Assembly (NCBI GenBank): GCA_030018495.1
Contig: JASEFS010000021.1
Coordinates: forward strand, 1-60,727
DNA: 60,727 bases
Source of the DNA: Deltaproteobacteria bacterium
GTDB taxonomy: Bacteria > Desulfobacterota > Desulfobaccia > Desulfobaccales > 0-14-0-80-60-11
Reading direction: 5' to 3'
The notes below the pieces were generated by a model. It saw nothing but the letters and a program-made list of their open reading frames with translations, was not told where the DNA came from and searched no databases. This document shows positions 16,399-25,377 of the stretch, piece by piece. The position numbers were made by a program, and so were the translations under genes. Position 1 is the first letter of the stretch. Every line of letters begins with the position of its first letter.

Positions 16399-19383
16399 AT
16401 GGCAGTGCGTTTAGAGATCGGCTGGCGTCCGGAGCTTCCGGACGCGGAAGGCGAAGGCCTGAGGCGCAAGGCCCGGGAGTATTTCGGCATGCACCTCGAG
16501 CAGGCGCGCGTCCTGCGCCTCCTGATGCTGGACATGAACTTGACCCCTGAAGAATTGGAGGGCGTCCGCACCGAGGTCTTCACCAATCCGGTCACTCAAA
16601 TTTCCGGCTTCGCCCCCCTGGCCCGAGACTTTGACTGGGCCGTCTGGGTGGGCCTTAAGCCCGGAGTGCGCGACAACGCCGGCGCGGTGGCCCTGGAAGC
16701 CATTCAAACCTACCTCGGCCGGCCGCTGCCGCCGGGGTCTGGGGTTTTCACCTCCAGGCTGTTTTTGATCAGCGCCCCTGATCTGGCCAGGCCGGACCTC
16801 ATGAGGCTGGCCTCGGAGCTCCTGGCCAACGACCTGATTCAGGAATACCGGGTCTATGCCAAAGAGGAGTGGGATCCGGAAAACGGCGTGGGCCTAGTTC
16901 TCCCCAAGGTGTCCCTGGCGCACCAGCCGCACCTGGCGGCCCTGTCCATCTCGTCCCTGGAGGCCTTAAAAGAGCTGAGCGATCAAAGGCACCTCGCGCT
17001 GCGGGAGCAGGACCTGCCGATTATCCTTAATTACTTTGCCAGGCCCGAGGTGCAGGCCCGGCGCGCCCCGGCGGGACTGGGTCCTCCCACCGACGTGGAA
17101 TTGGAATACCTGGCCCAGGCCCGCAGCGATCACTGCAACCACAACACCTTCCGGGGCCGTTTCACTTATCGGGACCTGTCCACCGGCGAAGAGATGCTGG
17201 TGGACAACCCTTTTAAAACCTGCATTCAGGCCCCGACTTTGGAGATAGCCGGGGAAAAGCCCTGGGTGGTGTCCGTGTTGTGGGACAACGCCGGCGTGGG
17301 GGAATTCGACGACGAGTTCTGTTACGTCATCAAGGGGGAAACCCACAACTCTCCCTCCAACCTGGAGGCTTACGGCGGCTCCCTGACGGGCATCGTGGGG
17401 GTGTACCGGGACCCGCTGGGCACCGGCCGCAGCGCCAAGCTGATTGCGGGCATGTACGGCTTTTGCGTGGGCCCCCGCGACTACCCCGGACCCCTCAAGC
17501 CCCATCTGCATCCGCGCCGGCTCCTGGACGGCGTCATTGAAGGGGTGAAAGATGGCGGCAACAAGAGCGGCATCCCCACGGTGGCCGGGGCTCTGTACTT
17601 TGATAAAAGCTATCTGGGCAAGTGCCTGGTGTTCGTGGGCGCGGTGGGCCTCATGCCCAAGAGCGTCCAGGGGGCGCCCTGCTCCCGCAAAGAGGCCCGG
17701 CCCGGCGACCTGGTTTTCATGTGCGGCGGCAGGGTGGGCAAGGACGGCATCCACGGCGTCACCGCTTCGTCGGAGGTTTCCAGCCCCGGAACGCCCGCAG
17801 GCCACGTGCAGATCGGCGACCCCTACACCCAAAAGAAGATGCATGATTTCCTCCTGGAGGCCCGGGACCTGGGCCTGATCAATTTCATCACCGACTGCGG
17901 CGGCGGCGGTCTGTCTTCGGCTGTCGGCGAATCGGGCCAGCTGGCCGGCGGCGTGGAAGTGTGGCTGGAGAAGGTGCCGCTCAAGTACGCGGGGCTGGAC
18001 CCCTGGGAAATCTGGGTGTCTGAATCCCAGGAGCGCATGGTGGTAGGCCTCAGCCCTGAAAATCAACCCTTGTTTCAAAAGCTGGCGGCCAGGCACGAAG
18101 TGGAGGTAACCGCCATCGGCCGCTTTACTGATACCGGGCTCCTCAAAGTGAGCTATGAAGGGCAGGTTTGTGCGGACATTGACTTGGCTTTGCTGAGCGA
18201 AGATTTCCCGCCCTGGGAGTTCGAGGCCGAATGGCTGCCGCCTGCGGCGCGCCTCAGCGAGCCGGTGCTGGGGGACATCGGGGACCACGGCAGGCTGCTT
18301 CTGGCCATGCTGGACCGGCCCAACCTCTGTTCCCGGGAGTGGATTACCCGGCAATACGACCACGAGGTCCAGGGCGCCAGCGTGGTTAAGCCGCTGGTCG
18401 GCCGCGAGGCGAAAATCCCCGCGGATGCTGCGGTCCTGCGGCCCAGGCTGGACCGCGACAAAGGCCTGGCCTTGGGCCTGGCCTTGAATCCGGCCTACTC
18501 CCAAATCGATGCCTGGCACATGACCGCGGTGACCGTGGATGAGGCGGTGCGGCGGCTGCTGGCCGTGGGCGCGAGTCTGGCCCACATCGGCGGGGTGGAC
18601 AACTTTTGCTGGCCCAGCATTGAATACCACCCGGAGCGCAATCCGGACGGCAAGTTCAAGGCCGCGCAACTGGTGCGGGCCTGCCTGGCTCTGAAGGAGA
18701 TTTGCCTAAAGTACCGTATACCGCTTCTGTCCGGCAAGGACAGCATGTACGTGGACGGGGTGCATCCCGGGGCGTTCGGCGAAACCCACCGGGTGAGCGG
18801 GCTCCCCACCTTGTTTTTCACGACGGTCGGCCTGATCCCCGATTTGAGCCGGGTGCTGACGCCGGATCTGAAAAATGCCGGCGATCTGCTCTTCCTCATC
18901 GGCGACACCAAGCCCGAGCTTGGGGGCTCGGAGTTTTACGAACTGCTGGGGTACGTGGGCCGGAGCGTCCCTGAAGTCAGGGCCGGGGAATTTCTGGAGC
19001 GCTACCGGCTGCTGGAGCAGGCCGCGGCCGAAGGCCTGCTCGCCTCCTGCCGCGCCCTGGCCCGCGGCGGCCTGGGCGTGCACTTGGCCCTGGTCAGTCT
19101 GGCCGCGGGCCTGGGAGTGGAGGTGGATGTGGGCGCGGCGGCTCCCGACCACGCGGCCCACATCGCCTTGTATTCCGAGTCCGCCGGGCGCTTCCTGGTG
19201 AGCGCCGCGCCGGAGCATCGCCGCAGGCTGGAAGCCTTCTTCCAGGGGCAGCCCCTGGTATGTTTGGGGGAAGTGCGCCCGGATCGGACCTTTCTCGTCA
19301 AGAGAGGGGGCCGGACTCTGATGGAGATGCCGTTGAACGACCTGAAAGCAGCCTGGCAGCGGCGGTTCGGCGGATTGGTTTAA
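16399..19383 (+). CDS. purL: Phosphoribosylformylglycinamidine synthase
   Basis: A 994-residue enzyme for the fourth step of purine synthesis (FGAR to FGAM with ATP and ammonia). The N-terminal 200 residues are a PurS-like/linker part, followed by two AIR-synthase-like halves; RSDHCNHNTFRGRF and KGETHNSPSNLEAYGG are active-site motifs. It lacks the C-terminal glutaminase domain of the 1,300-residue gammaproteobacterial enzyme, so a separate PurQ must exist elsewhere. ATG 16399 is preceded by AAGGGA. Confidence 0.93.
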   Translation: MAVRLEIGWRPELPDAEGEGLRRKAREYFGMHLEQARVLRLLMLDMNLTPEELEGVRTEVFTNPVTQISGFAPLARDFDWAVWVGLKPGVRDNAGAVALEAIQTYLGRPLPPGSGVFTSRLFLISAPDLARPDLMRLASELLANDLIQEYRVYAKEEWDPENGVGLVLPKVSLAHQPHLAALSISSLEALKELSDQRHLALREQDLPIILNYFARPEVQARRAPAGLGPPTDVELEYLAQARSDHCNHNTFRGRFTYRDLSTGEEMLVDNPFKTCIQAPTLEIAGEKPWVVSVLWDNAGVGEFDDEFCYVIKGETHNSPSNLEAYGGSLTGIVGVYRDPLGTGRSAKLIAGMYGFCVGPRDYPGPLKPHLHPRRLLDGVIEGVKDGGNKSGIPTVAGALYFDKSYLGKCLVFVGAVGLMPKSVQGAPCSRKEARPGDLVFMCGGRVGKDGIHGVTASSEVSSPGTPAGHVQIGDPYTQKKMHDFLLEARDLGLINFITDCGGGGLSSAVGESGQLAGGVEVWLEKVPLKYAGLDPWEIWVSESQERMVVGLSPENQPLFQKLAARHEVEVTAIGRFTDTGLLKVSYEGQVCADIDLALLSEDFPPWEFEAEWLPPAARLSEPVLGDIGDHGRLLLAMLDRPNLCSREWITRQYDHEVQGASVVKPLVGREAKIPADAAVLRPRLDRDKGLALGLALNPAYSQIDAWHMTAVTVDEAVRRLLAVGASLAHIGGVDNFCWPSIEYHPERNPDGKFKAAQLVRACLALKEICLKYRIPLLSGKDSMYVDGVHPGAFGETHRVSGLPTLFFTTVGLIPDLSRVLTPDLKNAGDLLFLIGDTKPELGGSEFYELLGYVGRSVPEVRAGEFLERYRLLEQAAAEGLLASCRALARGGLGVHLALVSLAAGLGVEVDVGAAAPDHAAHIALYSESAGRFLVSAAPEHRRRLEAFFQGQPLVCLGEVRPDRTFLVKRGGRTLMEMPLNDLKAAWQRRFGGLV

Positions 19384-19488
19384 AGAGTTTTTGGTTTTTG
19401 ATCGAGCGCACAGACTGGAAAGCCTTTGCCACCATATTTTCATGTTATAATAATCAGATTCCATAACGTGGGAGATAAAGAAGAATCG

Positions 19489-19911
19489 ATGCACGCTGAA
19501 ATGCTCATCTTGCGGTTTTCCAAAGAGGTGGTGGACCAGCCCATAATTTACCGCCTGGTCAAGGATTACGATTTGGAGTTCAATTTGCTGAAGGCTACCA
19601 TCTACCCCCGCAAGGAAGGTATTATCGTAATGGAGCTCAAGGGGCATCCCAAGAATTTCCGCAAGGGCATCAAATACCTGCGGGATTCCGGGGTCAAGGT
19701 GCAGCGGGTGGCTCACGAGGTGCGGCGCAACGAGGAGCGCTGCTATCAGTGCGGCACCTGCACGGCTATTTGCCCCACCGGGGCCCTGTTTATCGAGCGG
19801 CCTGAAATGGGGGTGGGCTTCGACGCGGGCAAGTGCAGCGCCTGCGAGTTGTGCTGTTCGGTGTGCCCGGCCCGGGCCATGGAAGTGCGCCTGAACCAAT
19901 CCGCGATTTAA
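19489..19911 (+). CDS. NIL-domain 2[4Fe-4S] ferredoxin
   Basis: A 140-residue protein: N-terminal NIL domain (about residues 1-75, ending VKVQRVAHEVRR) and two cluster motifs, CYQCGTCTAICP and CSACELCCSVCP. NIL domains otherwise occur in methionine ABC transporters; the fusion to a ferredoxin is found in anaerobes and has been linked to sulfur metabolism, a family-level association. ATG 19489 was chosen over an upstream GTG because the NIL domain begins there. Confidence 0.88.
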   Translation: MHAEMLILRFSKEVVDQPIIYRLVKDYDLEFNLLKATIYPRKEGIIVMELKGHPKNFRKGIKYLRDSGVKVQRVAHEVRRNEERCYQCGTCTAICPTGALFIERPEMGVGFDAGKCSACELCCSVCPARAMEVRLNQSAI

Positions 19912-19924
19912 GCTTAGAAATCTT

Positions 19925-21034
19925 GTGCTGTACTTTTTCATCGGCTCTTATTCGGCCATTATTGCCTGCCTGTATTACTTCCTGCCCTTATATCTCAAAG
20001 GCACCCTGAACTTCTCGGGAGGGCAGATCGGCCTCTTGTACGGGGTCTTGAGCCTGAACTCCGTGCTGGTGGCCTTTCCGGTGGGAGTGACCGGCGACCG
20101 CTATCCGGCCAGGATTCTCACGCGTTTGGGCTTGCTGGGGACCGCGGCCAGCCTGCTGTTGCTGGGCCGGGCCGCACATTTCTGGCCTTTTCTGGCGGTG
20201 TTCTGGACCTTCGGCTTGAGCCTGCAGCTCTTCCGCCAATCCCTGGACATCATGCTCTTTAAAGACAATCCCGGCAATCAGGTGATGCGGTTCGGGAACT
20301 ATAATTTTTGGCGCATGGGCGGCATGACCTCGGGGATAATAGCGGGCGGCGTGCTCCTCACCTTTCTGGCTTTTCCCGAAACCCTTAATCTCTGGGCCTT
20401 GTTTTTGCTGCTCCTGTTGTTAGCCACGCTGCGCCTCCCCCTGACTCGGGGAGTGAGCACCCCCTTGCGGCAGTACGGTGAGGATTTTCTGAATCGGCAA
20501 GTGCTTTTCTTTTCGGCCTGGCTGTTTCTCTTCACCATGCATTGGGGCGCGGAAGGCACCAGCCTGAGCCTTTTCCTCCAAACCGCGCTGGGCTTGAGCC
20601 CCATGGGCATGGGCCTCTATATGTCCGGCGAATTTATGGTGGTGGCCTTGACAGCTTATTGCTACGGCAGGTTCTGGGACGGGCGCTGGCCGCCGTTGAC
20701 CTTTTTGATCCTGGCCCTGCTGACGTCGGGCCTGGGCCACATCTTCATGACCTACCCGTCGCTTCCCTGGTCCTTTGGCTGGCGCGCGGTGCACGGCGTG
20801 GGCGACGGGCTCATCATGATGCTCACCTATACCACCATCGCCAGGCTCTTTCACGTGGACCGGGTGGGCGGCAACTCCGGCCTGATATTGCTCACCTGCA
20901 CCCTGGGAACCTTCAGCGGCTCCCTGATCTACGGCCCCCTGGGAGCCGGTTTGGGCTACCACCTCCCCTTGATTATTTCCGGCTTTGTTTCCCTGGCTCT
21001 AATCCCGCTGGTATACATGGGATTGAAAGAATAG
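19925..21034 (+). CDS. MFS transporter
   Basis: A 369-residue major facilitator with about eleven to twelve hydrophobic segments and the loop motif GVTGDRYPARILTRLG between segments 2 and 3. Start GTG at 19925, 13 bp after the NIL ferredoxin, suggesting one transcript. No clear substrate. It faces the multicopper oxidase gene tail to tail. Confidence 0.85.
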   Translation: MLYFFIGSYSAIIACLYYFLPLYLKGTLNFSGGQIGLLYGVLSLNSVLVAFPVGVTGDRYPARILTRLGLLGTAASLLLLGRAAHFWPFLAVFWTFGLSLQLFRQSLDIMLFKDNPGNQVMRFGNYNFWRMGGMTSGIIAGGVLLTFLAFPETLNLWALFLLLLLLATLRLPLTRGVSTPLRQYGEDFLNRQVLFFSAWLFLFTMHWGAEGTSLSLFLQTALGLSPMGMGLYMSGEFMVVALTAYCYGRFWDGRWPPLTFLILALLTSGLGHIFMTYPSLPWSFGWRAVHGVGDGLIMMLTYTTIARLFHVDRVGGNSGLILLTCTLGTFSGSLIYGPLGAGLGYHLPLIISGFVSLALIPLVYMGLKE

Positions 21035-21110
21035 ATGAGAAGGCGGCCGGGAAAAGCGGGCGCCTCTTTTAACTAAACTGCCCTGTACCATCTACTTTCA
21101 AGGAACATAA

Positions 21111-21133
21111 AGGGGCGACACGCGGTCGCCCCT
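21111..21133. terminator. Hairpin between convergent genes
   Basis: Nine-base-pair perfect stem AGGGGCGAC / GTCGCCCCT with a 5-nt loop, between the MFS and multicopper oxidase stop codons. There is no strong T-run, so it may be a dispersed palindrome acting as a barrier. Confidence 0.5.
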
Positions 21134-21170
21134 ATGGTTCGCAATTTCCTTGATGGCACTTGAGTCCGGT

Positions 21171-22739
21171 CTAACCCATGCCCATTATATGCCACATGCC
21201 CATCATGCCGATGTCTTCGTGTTCCAGGATATGGCAGTGGAACATGGCCATGCCTGCATAATCCATAACCGGCACGAGCATGGTGACGCTGCCCCACTTG
21301 GGCACCAGCACCGTGTCTTTCCAGGCCGGCATGGCGGCATAGGCCGGATAAGAGGATGGCGCCCCGCTGATAGAGAGAATCTGGGCCGGATTGACGTGCT
21401 GGTGGAAGGGATGGTCCATGCCGCTGTCGTTGGTGATAGTCCAGATTTCATAGGTGTCTACGTTGGACATGATGGTGTACGGGGCCACGTCAAAATCCTG
21501 GCCGTTGATGTAGCCGTTGCCCATGCCCATGCTCAGGGCCAGCACATCGGTTTGAGCTATCTCAAGACTGTTGGGGTTAAGCCGTTGCGCGGCCGGGTTG
21601 ATGCTGGCGGGAATGGCGCCGCTTGCTCCTGAGCCGGTCACGCGCATGGTCAACAGGGTGATCTGCTCGGAGGTCATGTTGCCTCTCCAGGAATAGGCCA
21701 AGGAAAGGAATTTATAATCCCTTTTCGTAGTGCTTGCCTTTACCAGCACTTCAACACGTTCCCCCGGGGCCAAAAGAATCTGCGACCTGGCATAAGGCTT
21801 ATCCAGCAAATGGCCGTCCGCTCCCGCCAGGTAAAGGGTATGGCCTTCCAGACTCAGGAGATAGTGGCGCACATTGCTGGCGTTGAGCACGCGCCACCTT
21901 TGCACCTGTCCCGGCCGGATGGTCAAAACCGGATTAACCTGGCCGTTGACCATGACCGTGCTGCCCGACTTGCCGTGCATGTAATCGCTCATCATGGCGT
22001 GGGGCGAAGGGGCAGAGCCGCTCAAAGCGATGTCCTTGAGGACCATGATCTTGGTGTCCATGCCGCTGAACACGGTGAGATCGTCTTCCGTGATCAGGCA
22101 GCCTGCCAACCCGGCCCAATATTGCTCAGCTGAAACCCCGTGCTTGTGGGGATGATAGAAATTGAACGACCCGGCCCCCTGATTGGCCAGGTCATACTCG
22201 TGATTATACGTCTCGCCCGGCATTAAATCGTACATTACATAGTCGCCCGGCGGTTCAGGAGAGACATGCCAGCCATGGGTATGGAGGTTGGTAATGTTTT
22301 TCTGATAGCCGAGGAGGTTGGTCTGGCTGGTGTAAGGCAAGGAGTTGGTGAAATTAATTCTGACGATGTCATTCTGCCTTACGTTGATGGTGGGGCCGGG
22401 AAAGAAGCCGTGATAGTTGTGACTCGCATCACGGTAACCGTAAGTCATGAGGTTGGCGACAGTGCCGTTGATGTTTATCGGGGAGATCTGAGCTTCCAGA
22501 TTAACTGTAACCAGGTTGCCGTCTCTGGTTAGAGGCATAAGTTGAGGATTTGCAAATGGCGCCCCGGGCGGCGGATCGATGACCCCGCCTCCGCCCGTGC
22601 CGCCGCCGCCCCCCATTCCGCCACCGCCGCCCCCCATTCTCTGGGCCCAGGCCTCCACGCCACTGAGGCCGAGACAAGTGCCGGCCAAGCCCATGGAGGT
22701 GATTTTAAAGAACCTCCTTCGGGATAATTTCTTGTTCAT
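21171..22739 (-). CDS. Multicopper oxidase, Tat-exported
   Basis: A roughly 522-residue periplasmic laccase-like oxidase. The Tat signal is NKKLSRRRFFKI with a hydrophobic stretch, then a Gly/Met-rich linker (about residues 35-55). Copper ligands: HTHGWHV, YHPHKHG, HPFHQHVN and FHCHILEHEDIGMM, giving all type 1, 2 and 3 sites with Met as axial ligand. Family roles include copper(I) or metal oxidation and copper tolerance. Start ATG 22739 is preceded by GGAGGTG; the upstream GTG is less likely. The promoter side (22790-22860) is AT-rich. Confidence 0.93.
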   Translation of the reverse strand: MNKKLSRRRFFKITSMGLAGTCLGLSGVEAWAQRMGGGGGGMGGGGGTGGGGVIDPPPGAPFANPQLMPLTRDGNLVTVNLEAQISPININGTVANLMTYGYRDASHNYHGFFPGPTINVRQNDIVRINFTNSLPYTSQTNLLGYQKNITNLHTHGWHVSPEPPGDYVMYDLMPGETYNHEYDLANQGAGSFNFYHPHKHGVSAEQYWAGLAGCLITEDDLTVFSGMDTKIMVLKDIALSGSAPSPHAMMSDYMHGKSGSTVMVNGQVNPVLTIRPGQVQRWRVLNASNVRHYLLSLEGHTLYLAGADGHLLDKPYARSQILLAPGERVEVLVKASTTKRDYKFLSLAYSWRGNMTSEQITLLTMRVTGSGASGAIPASINPAAQRLNPNSLEIAQTDVLALSMGMGNGYINGQDFDVAPYTIMSNVDTYEIWTITNDSGMDHPFHQHVNPAQILSISGAPSSYPAYAAMPAWKDTVLVPKWGSVTMLVPVMDYAGMAMFHCHILEHEDIGMMGMWHIMGMG

Positions 22740-22872
22740 AGTCACCTCCACCCAGGCAGTGAGATAAAAACCTTTCTGGATACAACAATATGAAGATTTA
22801 TTTAAAAAAATAAATAGTAAGAAGTTACCAATTGGATATGAGTAAAGGTGCTTATTTTACAGGCAGGGACGA

Positions 22873-24234
22873 CTATGCCTTGGCCAGCAATGCCGCGTAA
22901 AAGCCGTCCAGGTTATCGTCTATCGGGGAGGTTCTGAAATAGCCGGGGCTTAACATGAAGAGACGGGCCGGGGCCGGCAGGAGGCTGGGGTCGAATACCA
23001 GGCGGAAGTCGGGATGCCTCTTGAGGAACCCGGCGATGAGCTTTTCGTTTTCGGCTGGCTCCGTAGTGCAGGTGATGTAGAGCAGATGCCCGCCGGTGCG
23101 CAGCAGGGGCGCGGCCTGGGCCAGCATGGCCCGCTGCCGGGGCGGGAAGGTGGCCAGGTCGGCTTCTTCCAGGCGGGTTTTGATTTCCGGGTGCCGGCGG
23201 ATAATCCCCAGGGCCGAGCAGGGCGCGTCGATGACAACGGCGTCAAAGCTTTGCTCTTGGAAGGGCAGAGGCTGGGAGGCATCGGCGAGAAGCGGTTGCA
23301 CCACGGCCGCGCCCCAGCGCCCGGCGGTGAGGCTCAGTTCTTTAAGCCGCCGCCGGTGGTAATCCACGGACACGATGTATCCCTGATTTTGCAGCCGCTC
23401 CGCCAAGTGGGTGGTTTTGCCGCCCCGGCCGGCCCCGATTTCCAGAACCCGCTGGCCCGGTATGAGGGGCAGAAGATACCCGGCCAGTTGCGCGGCCTCA
23501 TCCTGAAAAAGCCACAACCCTTCCCGGTAGGAGGGCAGACTTTGGGGCGGGCTTTCCAGGGAAATAATCTGTAAACCCGCCGGAGAAAAGCGGCACGCTT
23601 CGGTCCGGACGCCCTCCTTCTGCAGCCGGACTTGCAAGGCCGCGCGGTCGGTTTTCAGGGTGTTGGCCCGGATGGTCAGGGGCGGGATCTGGTTGTTGGC
23701 ATTCAGCCGGGCCAGGGTCTCCCTGGGACCGTAGCGCTTCAGCCAACGCTTGACCAGCCATTCCGGGTGCGCGGTGGCCAGACTCAGGCCCCGCACCCGG
23801 TCGGCCTCCACCGGCGGCAGGGGGCCTGGGCCTTCTTCGGCCAGGCGCCTCAGCAGCGCATTGATGTAACCCACGTGCTGGCGGGGCAGCCGCATGGCCT
23901 TGGCCAGGTTCACCATCTCCGACACCGCCGCGTGGTCCGGCACTTTATCCAGAAAGATCAACTGATAGGCCCCGACCCTGAGGATGATGAGGGCCAGGGG
24001 ATGCAGCTTGGCCAAGGGCAGGCGGGAAATGCGGGAAATGAAGTAATCGAGCTTGATTTGCCAGCGCTTGACACCTTGGACGAGCTCCAGGAGAAAGGCC
24101 CGCTCCACGCGGATGAGGCCGGGATGCCTTTTCAGGGCCGCGGCTAACAGGTCCTCCACGGATCGGTCCCGAGCTTCGGCCTCGGCCAGGATTTTGACGG
24201 CCAGCTCCCGGGCGCTGGGGGTTTTAGGAGACAT
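22873..24234 (-). CDS. rsmB: 16S rRNA (cytosine-967-C5)-methyltransferase
   Basis: A 453-residue methyltransferase of the Sun/RsmB family. A NusB-like RNA-binding domain (about 1-140) precedes a SAM-dependent domain with VLEIGAGRGGKTTHLAE, the active-site Cys motifs DAPCSALG and YITCTTEPAENE. It is the last gene of the def-fmt-DUF116-rsmB set but is cut off from DUF116 by a RAYT insertion. A second copy of its first 28 codons lies at 24973-25058. Confidence 0.93.
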   Translation of the reverse strand: MSPKTPSARELAVKILAEAEARDRSVEDLLAAALKRHPGLIRVERAFLLELVQGVKRWQIKLDYFISRISRLPLAKLHPLALIILRVGAYQLIFLDKVPDHAAVSEMVNLAKAMRLPRQHVGYINALLRRLAEEGPGPLPPVEADRVRGLSLATAHPEWLVKRWLKRYGPRETLARLNANNQIPPLTIRANTLKTDRAALQVRLQKEGVRTEACRFSPAGLQIISLESPPQSLPSYREGLWLFQDEAAQLAGYLLPLIPGQRVLEIGAGRGGKTTHLAERLQNQGYIVSVDYHRRRLKELSLTAGRWGAAVVQPLLADASQPLPFQEQSFDAVVIDAPCSALGIIRRHPEIKTRLEEADLATFPPRQRAMLAQAAPLLRTGGHLLYITCTTEPAENEKLIAGFLKRHPDFRLVFDPSLLPAPARLFMLSPGYFRTSPIDDNLDGFYAALLAKA

Positions 24235-24350
24235 GTTTAAGCAAGATATCAGATTTTAGGACAACCCTGCTTAATTTCATTGCGGAAATAGAGTATTTAT
24301 TTTGAAGCCAATGATTTTGGTAAGATAATTTTTTCTGGAAATTTCTGTAG

Positions 24351-24376
24351 GGCGGGAAAGCGCAGCGCATCCCGCC
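24351..24376. repeat. REP palindrome left of the RAYT gene
   Basis: GGCGGGAAAGCGCAGC...CCCGCC, 26 nt, 17 bp before the transposase start. An exact inverted copy follows the gene. Confidence 0.9.
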
Positions 24377-24392
24377 ATCTTGAATTGAAATC

Positions 24393-24920
24393 ATGCCCCG
24401 CTACCTACGCGCCGTGGTTCCTGGCGGCACCTTCTTTTTCACGGTCGCGCTCCTGGATCGCCGCCGGCAACTCCTGACCGAAAACATCGACCTGCTACGG
24501 AAGGCTTTCCAGGCGGCCCGCCGCCGCCGGCCATTTGCCATCGAAGCCATCGTGATTTTGCCCGATCACCTGCATTGCATCTGGACCCTGCCTCCCGGGG
24601 ACGCGGATTTCTCTACCCGCTGGCATGATATCAAAGCACGCTTTGCCGCCAAGATTCCACCCGGGGAACAACTTTCAGAAAGACGCCTGAAAAAGGGAGA
24701 ACGAGGCATTTGGCAGCGGCGTTTTTGGGAGCATGCCATCCGGGACGAGCGCGACTACCAGCGTCATGTGGATTACATCCACTACAATCCGGTAAAGCAC
24801 GGTCACGTTACGCGAGTCGCGGCTTGGCCTTATTCCAGCTTTCACCGGTTTGTGGGACGCGGCGTTTATACCATCGATTGGGCGGCCGATAATGATGTTC
24901 GGCGACTGGAGATGGAATGA
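24393..24920 (+). CDS. REP-associated tyrosine transposase (RAYT)
   Basis: A 175-residue single-strand DNA transposase-like protein of the IS200/IS605 (Y1) superfamily. The HUH-type motif is HLHCIW (about residue 62) and the tyrosine is in DYIHYNPVKHG (about residue 130). RAYTs nick REP hairpins and are thought to spread them, and are usually domesticated single copies. It is flanked by REP palindromes in inverted orientation and is on the strand opposite to the housekeeping operon it splits. Confidence 0.92.
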   Translation: MPRYLRAVVPGGTFFFTVALLDRRRQLLTENIDLLRKAFQAARRRRPFAIEAIVILPDHLHCIWTLPPGDADFSTRWHDIKARFAAKIPPGEQLSERRLKKGERGIWQRRFWEHAIRDERDYQRHVDYIHYNPVKHGHVTRVAAWPYSSFHRFVGRGVYTIDWAADNDVRRLEME

Positions 24921-24927
24921 TGTGAAA

Positions 24928-24953
24928 GGCGGGATGCGCTGCGCTTTCCCGCC
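24928..24953. repeat. REP palindrome right of the RAYT gene (inverted)
   Basis: Exact reverse complement of 24351-24376, 8 bp after the transposase stop, so gene plus REPs form a REP-rayt-REP unit. Confidence 0.9.
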
Positions 24954-24972
24954 CTACGGACTACGGACTATT

Positions 24973-25058
24973 AGGTCCTCCACGGATCGGTCCCGGGCTT
25001 CGGCCTCGGCCAGGATTTTGACGGTCAGCTCCCGGGCGCTGGGGGTTTTAGGAGACAT
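24973..25058 (-). pseudogene. Duplicated 5' end of rsmB
   Basis: This 86-bp segment matches 24149-24234, the first 28 codons of rsmB including ATG, with only two differences. It then runs out into unrelated sequence. It probably marks the position of rsmB before the insertion. Confidence 0.85.
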
Positions 25059-25169
25059 GAATAAACAAAAATATCAGATTTGAAGATAATTGAAATTTAC
25101 TTGCGGACAAATAGAATCTATCCGAAGTTAATGATTTTATTAATATAATTGTTCTGGAAATTTCTGTAG

Positions 25170-25195
25170 GGCGGGAAAGCGCAGCGCATCCCGCC
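25170..25195. repeat. REP palindrome in the duplicated segment
   Basis: Same 26-nt sequence and orientation as 24351-24376, upstream of the truncated transposase copy. Confidence 0.9.
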
Positions 25196-25211
25196 ATCTT
25201 GAATTGAAATC

Positions 25212-25328
25212 ATGCCCCGCTACCTACGCGCCGTGGTTCCTGGCGGCACCTTCTTTTTCACGGTCGCGCTCCTGGATCGCCGCCGGCAACCCCTGACCGA
25301 GAACGTCAAGAAGGAGTCTCTCAGGTGA
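25212..25328 (+). pseudogene. Truncated RAYT copy
   Basis: The first 30 or so codons match the intact transposase almost exactly, then diverge and stop (38 aa). Both catalytic motifs are missing, so it is inactive. Confidence 0.85.
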
Positions 25329-25377
25329 TATATGAGGCGCCAGCGGCTGTCAAGGCAATGGCAGGAAGCGCGAGGAA

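Noticed and set aside
16966-18669. 567-codon open frame antisense to purL
   Set aside because: Same cause: high third-position GC removes stops on the opposite strand.
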